Shown in pieces: positions 15,806 to 17,574 of a DNA stretch of 17,574 bases. The notes beneath the pieces are model-generated. The model made no database searches and was not told the origin of the DNA. It saw only the letters and a list, made by a program, of their open reading frames with translations. Both the position numbers and the translations under genes were made by a program. The stretch covers positions 690,691 through 708,264 of the forward strand of contig NW_003131856.1 in NCBI RefSeq assembly GCF_000003605.2, in the 5' to 3' direction. This DNA comes from Saccoglossus kowalevskii. Lineage: Eukaryota > Hemichordata > Enteropneusta > Harrimaniidae. The stretch's first letter is position 1. Each line of letters opens with the position of its first letter.

Positions 15806-16905
15806 CCTGAACAGTGTAACAAGGTTACCCCTTCGTGTGCAACATATATAAATTTGGTTGTTCAAGATTACTTCAAAGTTAAGTTTCTGTTGTTTTCTCG
15901 AATTTAGATATTTTCCACAGCAGCGCGCGCAGAGCCCGTTGAAATACTTGGTACAGTGGTGCGCGTCTTAGCAACGTGGAACGTCTTGTGACATAGCTCC
16001 GCCTCGAGAATTACGACGCGAACGTCGCTTGTTGCTAAATTGCTCGAGTTACAGACATGTTGGAGGTCTGTATCAGTGATTTTGAGCATATGTTCATCAA
16101 CGAATGTCTCTATATGTTAAGAGTCAATCTGTCTCTATTGAGTTTATACAAGTAATCATCTTGTTTCTCAATTGGCAAGTTCCTGCCTGAAAAGGGTCTT
16201 TCCTGATATTTCTACGACACCCAGTTTTTGTAACTTCTGTTTTGCTTTTGTGCTCTTTAGTAATTAAAAAAAAATATGAGCTGGTTCTCGAAATAAACTA
16301 TTAGATATTATACTATCAAGTATATGTATATTTTCAATTAGGATATCACACTTTTCTTTTTAACAAGTGTGAGAAGTTGCTTATATTGGCTAAAAAGATT
16401 TATACCTGGATGTTTTTTTGGCTTAAGTCACAGACATTGCTGTCATAAAAATAATGCTCAACACAGCAGTAATGAACTCAGATTATTACATTACTAGTCT
16501 GAGCTTTGAATGAACTGTAAAGATTCTGTAAAGGCTGCGTTCAATCAAAGAATCTAGAAAATACAATAGCAAACGGCGGGAAATTTAGAAGTTTGTTACC
16601 TTATCGAAATCTAGGACAAAGAATCAACTTGCGTGAATATAATAACGATAACAGCAAAAGACGCGCTAGTAATAAAGTGAAATGACTTATGAAGACTGAA
16701 TGCTCTTTGCGAACTTCGTATATGGGGCCCAGGTTTTAGCACAGGGAGCTTTCTTTGCGGTTTTAGTTATAAACTGACGTTATACTTCACGTCCTACAAC
16801 AGCCGAGCTAGCGCATCGCCAATCAGTATACCGGATTCTCATTCAATTAATTATTATTCTACTAATATATAGTTATCCGTGGAAAACGGCATGTAACTGG
16901 TACAT
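15806..16905. other. Intergenic stretch with a GC-richer patch, no firm gene
   Basis: 15900-16060 is rich in CpG and holds two GTTGCTA/TAGCAAC half X-boxes (about 15967 and 16030) and a GC-box-like CTCCGCCTC. A 61-codon minus-strand frame crosses it (15904-16089) but has no recognised relative. GGCGGGAAA near 16576 fits an E2F site. 16345-16372 has a TCACACTT/AAGTGTGA hairpin. Confidence 0.35.
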
Positions 16906-17424
16906 TTACAATACATTTTTTCTACACATCTTTAAAGCAGTATGCCTCACCAATGACCTTGTCATGGTATTGCTCCACGAAAGATAATCAAGAAACTGAG
17001 ATGTCAAGCAATCGCCATGACAACACCACTTTACCTTCAGCATAAGTTTTATTAGACTTCTTAAGTCACATAAATTTTCATTCAACTTGTAAGATGTACC
17101 ATCATTATCAAGCCTCTTTTGAATTCTGTTAACTTTTCTGTGCATCATTTTAATAGTTGCCAGGCCCCAATGAAATGACATCCTGCCCCTTTTTGATCCA
17201 AAACAAAATTTGGAGTGAAAGTTAGGCTCAGCAGACGAGGGAATGTCCAAAAAAAGGAAGATACTAAGAGTTTTAATATTTTCCCAAATAAGGCATATTT
17301 TTTTTGCTCTGGATGCAAGAAACAAAGCAAAGTTGGTGAAGGAGAGAAAAGACCACAACAATACCTTCCAAGATCCAGCTATGAACAGAAAACAGACAGT
17401 CCTCTTGCAAGAAAGCAAGGCCAA
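16906..17424 (-). other. Unrecognised 172-codon open frame
   Basis: The longest uninterrupted ATG-to-stop frame outside the SLC27 gene, in AT-rich DNA where stops should be frequent. The first part (LLWSFLSFTNFALFLASRAK) is hydrophobic and aromatic-rich; the second is basic with many Lys, Arg and Leu. Plus-strand frames of 61-72 codons overlap its 5' half, so the true coding strand is uncertain. It could be a transposon remnant, an exon of a gene running off the window, or chance. Confidence 0.25.
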
Positions 17425-17574
17425 GTAATATGATGAAAGCGAACATACCCTTTATATGAAAATAAACCAAATCATCACACAAATCAGACCTGTTGCGTTT
17501 GTTTCTGTATTTTAGTATGCGTGTTATTTCATCTTGATAGATGTTTGGATATGTGATAAACTGTGATGGAAAGA

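Overview
This window is eukaryotic, almost certainly from an invertebrate animal. It is AT-rich, has GT-AG introns of about 0.1 to 1.8 kb, CpG-richer islands, miniature inverted-repeat elements (MITEs), microsatellites and a non-LTR retrotransposon remnant. An acorn-worm or other marine invertebrate source fits the feel of the repeats, but that is only a guess; the bases shown do not identify the species.

The one well-supported gene lies on the plus strand at 2898-10130. It has nine coding exons: 2898-3516, 5333-5575, 5711-5872, 6739-6863, 6980-7174, 8389-8479, 8737-8938, 9242-9339 and 9820-10130. Together they give 2046 nt, a 681-residue protein plus stop, with every junction in frame. It is a fatty-acid transport protein / very-long-chain acyl-CoA synthetase of the SLC27 family, closest in motif style to the SLC27A2/A6 (ACSVL) branch. 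All core adenylation motifs are present. The N-terminus is unusual: the usual hydrophobic segment is absent and a basic, acid-poor stretch takes its place.

Layout. 1-2600 is non-genic, with a 37-bp tandem array carrying six CACGTG E-boxes (349-607), an RFX X-box-like site (about 1115), a degenerate GTCGGCAAAGTTGGAA-type repeat (1799-2170) and a degenerate pentamer tract (2484-2610) just before a TATA-like site. Intron 1 holds three TTAA-flanked MITEs of one family, a 105-bp tandem duplication and a 32-bp palindrome. Intron 5 holds the antisense 3' end of a dead non-LTR retrotransposon. 10131-10460 is the 3' UTR with two AATAAA signals. From 10460 on there is no firm gene. That part holds a GAGTCTTGG-rich tract (10795-11230), a possible 1.1-kb element with G-tracts at both ends (13151-14280), a 12-bp array with nine AGGTCA half-sites (14645-14766), a CpG-rich promoter-like stretch with a YY1-type site that may start a minus-strand gene near 14903, a 91-bp MITE (15110-15200), a second palindrome related to the intron-1 one (15767-15805), and an unrecognised 172-codon minus-strand frame (16906-17424).

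No prokaryotic operon, CRISPR array or rRNA gene was seen. The most interesting items are the non-canonical SLC27 N-terminus, competing splice donors next to the ATP-binding loop and after exon 4, the dispersed palindrome pair, the TTAA MITE cluster, and the two arrays of transcription-factor-like sites on either side of the gene.
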